Assembly: GCF_001522585.2 (NCBI RefSeq)
Contig: NZ_CP013372.1
Span: forward strand, 1,116,001 to 1,180,000
Direction of reading: 5' to 3'
DNA: 64,000 nt
From: Burkholderia sp. NRF60-BP8
Lineage (GTDB): Bacteria; Pseudomonadota; Gammaproteobacteria; Burkholderiales; Burkholderiaceae
Numbering within the stretch: the stretch's first letter is position 1; the number at the start of each line of letters is the position of its first letter. Below, in pieces: positions 62,661-64,000 of this stretch. The notes beneath the pieces are model-generated. The model saw nothing but the letters and a program-made list of their open reading frames with translations, ran no database searches and had not been told where the DNA came from. The translations under genes were made by a program, and so were the position numbers.

Positions 62661-64000
62661 TCAGTGGCCCTGCAAGCGGATATCGCGCGACGACGCGCCG
62701 ACATACACGGTCCCGCCCGGGACGACCCGCCAGCCGTTGCGCGACGTATCCCAGACGCTCTGCATCCGCGGCGATACCGTCACACGCACACGCCGCGCTT
62801 CGCCCGGATTCAGCCGGATCTTTTCCCAGCCGACCAGCCGCTTCGGCGGCTCGTCCTTGTACGGCACGCCGAGATAGACCTGCGGCGTCTCCGCGCCGGC
62901 AACGCGTCCGTCGTTGCGCACGGTAAACGCCACGCTCAGCGAGCCGTCCCATTGCTTCGACACCGACAGACCCGAATACGCGAAGTGCGTATACGACAGG
63001 CCGTAGCCGAACTCGAACATCGGCTTGATGTTGCGCGCGTCATACCAGCGGTAGCCCATGTTCAGCTTTTCCGCGTACACCGGGTCGGTCTCGAACGTGC
63101 CGTTTTGCCCCCACGTCGGCGAATCCTGATCGCGCGCCGGGAACGTCACGGGCAGCTTGCCGGACGGGTTGACCGCACCGAACAGCACGTTCGCGATTGC
63201 CTTGCCGCCGGCTTCGCCCGGATACCACGCCTCGACGATGGCCGACACGTTGTCCTTCCACGGCATCAGCACCGGGTTGCCGCTCTGGACGACGACGATC
63301 GTATGCGGATTCGCGCGCGCGACGGCTTCGACGAGCGCATCCTGGTTCGACGGGTTCGCGAGGCTCAGGCTCTGCAGATCGCCGAAATCCTCGCCGGCCG
63401 GCTGCGCGACCACGACGATCGCGACGTCCGAGCGGCCCGCGAGCGCCGCGGCCTGGTCGATCTCCTGCTGCGTGTACGCGCGGAACGGCGACTGCTGGTC
63501 GCTGTTGCCCGCATACGTGACTTGCGCGGCCGGCGCCAACGCGCGGATCGCCGCGACGATCGGCACGTCGACCTTGAGCCACGGATTGCGCCACCAGCTG
63601 CAGCCGGTCGACGACCCGAACGTCAGGCCGCCGCAGCCAGCGAACGAACCCGATACGGGATCGCGCGTGTTGCCCGAACCGCCGCCGGACAGCACGGCCG
63701 CATCCGCATGGCCGCCGATCACGGCGATGCGCGACAGCGCCGACGCGACGAGCGGCAACTGGTTGCCGTCGTTCTTCAGCAGAACGATCGATTGCTCGGA
63801 GGCTGCCTGCGCGAACCGGTTGCCGGCCGCGAAATCGATCGTGCCGCCGCCTTTGGCCGGATCGTCCATCACGCCGACGCGGATCATCACGGCGAGCTTG
63901 CGGCGCACCATGTCGTCGAGGCGTGCGGTCGACACTGAGCCGTTCGCGATCGCCTGCTTCACGGCCGCAGGCGTCAGGTAGACGCTCGGCCCGACGTCCT
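62661..64000 (-). CDS. GH3 beta-glucosidase, C-terminal part (runs off the right edge)
   Basis: At least 446 residues of a family 3 glycoside hydrolase are visible; the N-terminal barrel with the nucleophile Asp lies beyond the window. Present are the end of the first domain (LDDMVRRKLAVMIRVGVMD), the second alpha/beta sandwich (SIVLLKNDGNQLPL, IAVIGGHAD, GGGSGN, WYPGEAGGKAIANVLFG, NPSGKLPVTFP) and the C-terminal fibronectin III-like domain (FEFGYGLSYTHFAYS to the end). It hydrolyses beta-linked glycosides. It stops at 62661, convergent with the DUF4865 unit. The reading frame is open to position 64000. Confidence 0.9.
   Translation of the reverse strand, partial: DVGPSVYLTPAAVKQAIANGSVSTARLDDMVRRKLAVMIRVGVMDDPAKGGGTIDFAAGNRFAQAASEQSIVLLKNDGNQLPLVASALSRIAVIGGHADAAVLSGGGSGNTRDPVSGSFAGCGGLTFGSSTGCSWWRNPWLKVDVPIVAAIRALAPAAQVTYAGNSDQQSPFRAYTQQEIDQAAALAGRSDVAIVVVAQPAGEDFGDLQSLSLANPSNQDALVEAVARANPHTIVVVQSGNPVLMPWKDNVSAIVEAWYPGEAGGKAIANVLFGAVNPSGKLPVTFPARDQDSPTWGQNGTFETDPVYAEKLNMGYRWYDARNIKPMFEFGYGLSYTHFAYSGLSVSKQWDGSLSVAFTVRNDGRVAGAETPQVYLGVPYKDEPPKRLVGWEKIRLNPGEARRVRVTVSPRMQSVWDTSRNGWRVVPGGTVYVGASSRDIRLQGH

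Overview
The window looks like one stretch of a high-GC Burkholderia-type chromosome (Betaproteobacteria). This is inference from very high GC, codon use, the OmpC-like porin, the abundance of catabolic loci each with its own LysR/AraC/RpiR/HxlR regulator, and the pca and hydroxyproline gene sets. A secondary replicon of the Burkholderia cepacia complex would fit. No rRNA, tRNA, CRISPR array, insertion sequence or prophage was seen.

Layout. 1-503: noncoding edge with an 8-bp tandem repeat. 504-9912: a complete hydroxyproline catabolic locus, two divergent arms (reductase, semialdehyde dehydrogenase, permease and deaminase on minus; epimerase and three-part D-hydroxyproline dehydrogenase on plus). 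9983-14216: an uncharacterised small gene under a textbook LexA box, a lipoprotein phosphoesterase overlapping a di-haem peroxidase, and a methyltransferase behind a SoxR-like promoter. 14318-16656: BCCT transporter with a small membrane partner. 16955-21988: porin, GH31 glycosidase and MFS permease. 22458-31780: RpiR regulator followed by isoaspartyl peptidase, a Gsi/Dpp-type peptide ABC transporter and two D-amino-acid-type peptidases, then an AraC regulator. 33118-37188: protocatechuate dioxygenase pcaHG and pcaQ, interrupted by a permuted-papain-like protein and an XRE regulator. 37301-38046: toxin-antitoxin pair. 38144-46905: amino-acid permease, giant helicase Lhr, YdjM-like membrane protein, gamma-glutamyltransferase. 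46996-48718: alpha/beta hydrolase and its divergent HxlR regulator with three matching operators.

48903-57154 holds the most interesting system: a TolC-type outer-membrane channel divergent from two tiny double-glycine-leader peptides, a C39-peptidase ABC exporter, an LpxL/HtrB-like acyltransferase relative whose catalytic acid is missing, an HlyD adaptor and an OmpW-like barrel with a long low-complexity N-terminus. Together these look like a self-contained type I peptide (microcin/two-peptide bacteriocin-like) export and possibly lipid-modification locus. I know of no named member with this gene set.

57242-64000: PPK2 polyphosphate kinase, YigZ-family protein, a lower-GC pair of secreted/membrane hypotheticals, a LysR regulator divergent from a DUF4865 gene with a coupled 40-residue membrane peptide, and the C-terminal part of a GH3 beta-glucosidase running off the right edge.
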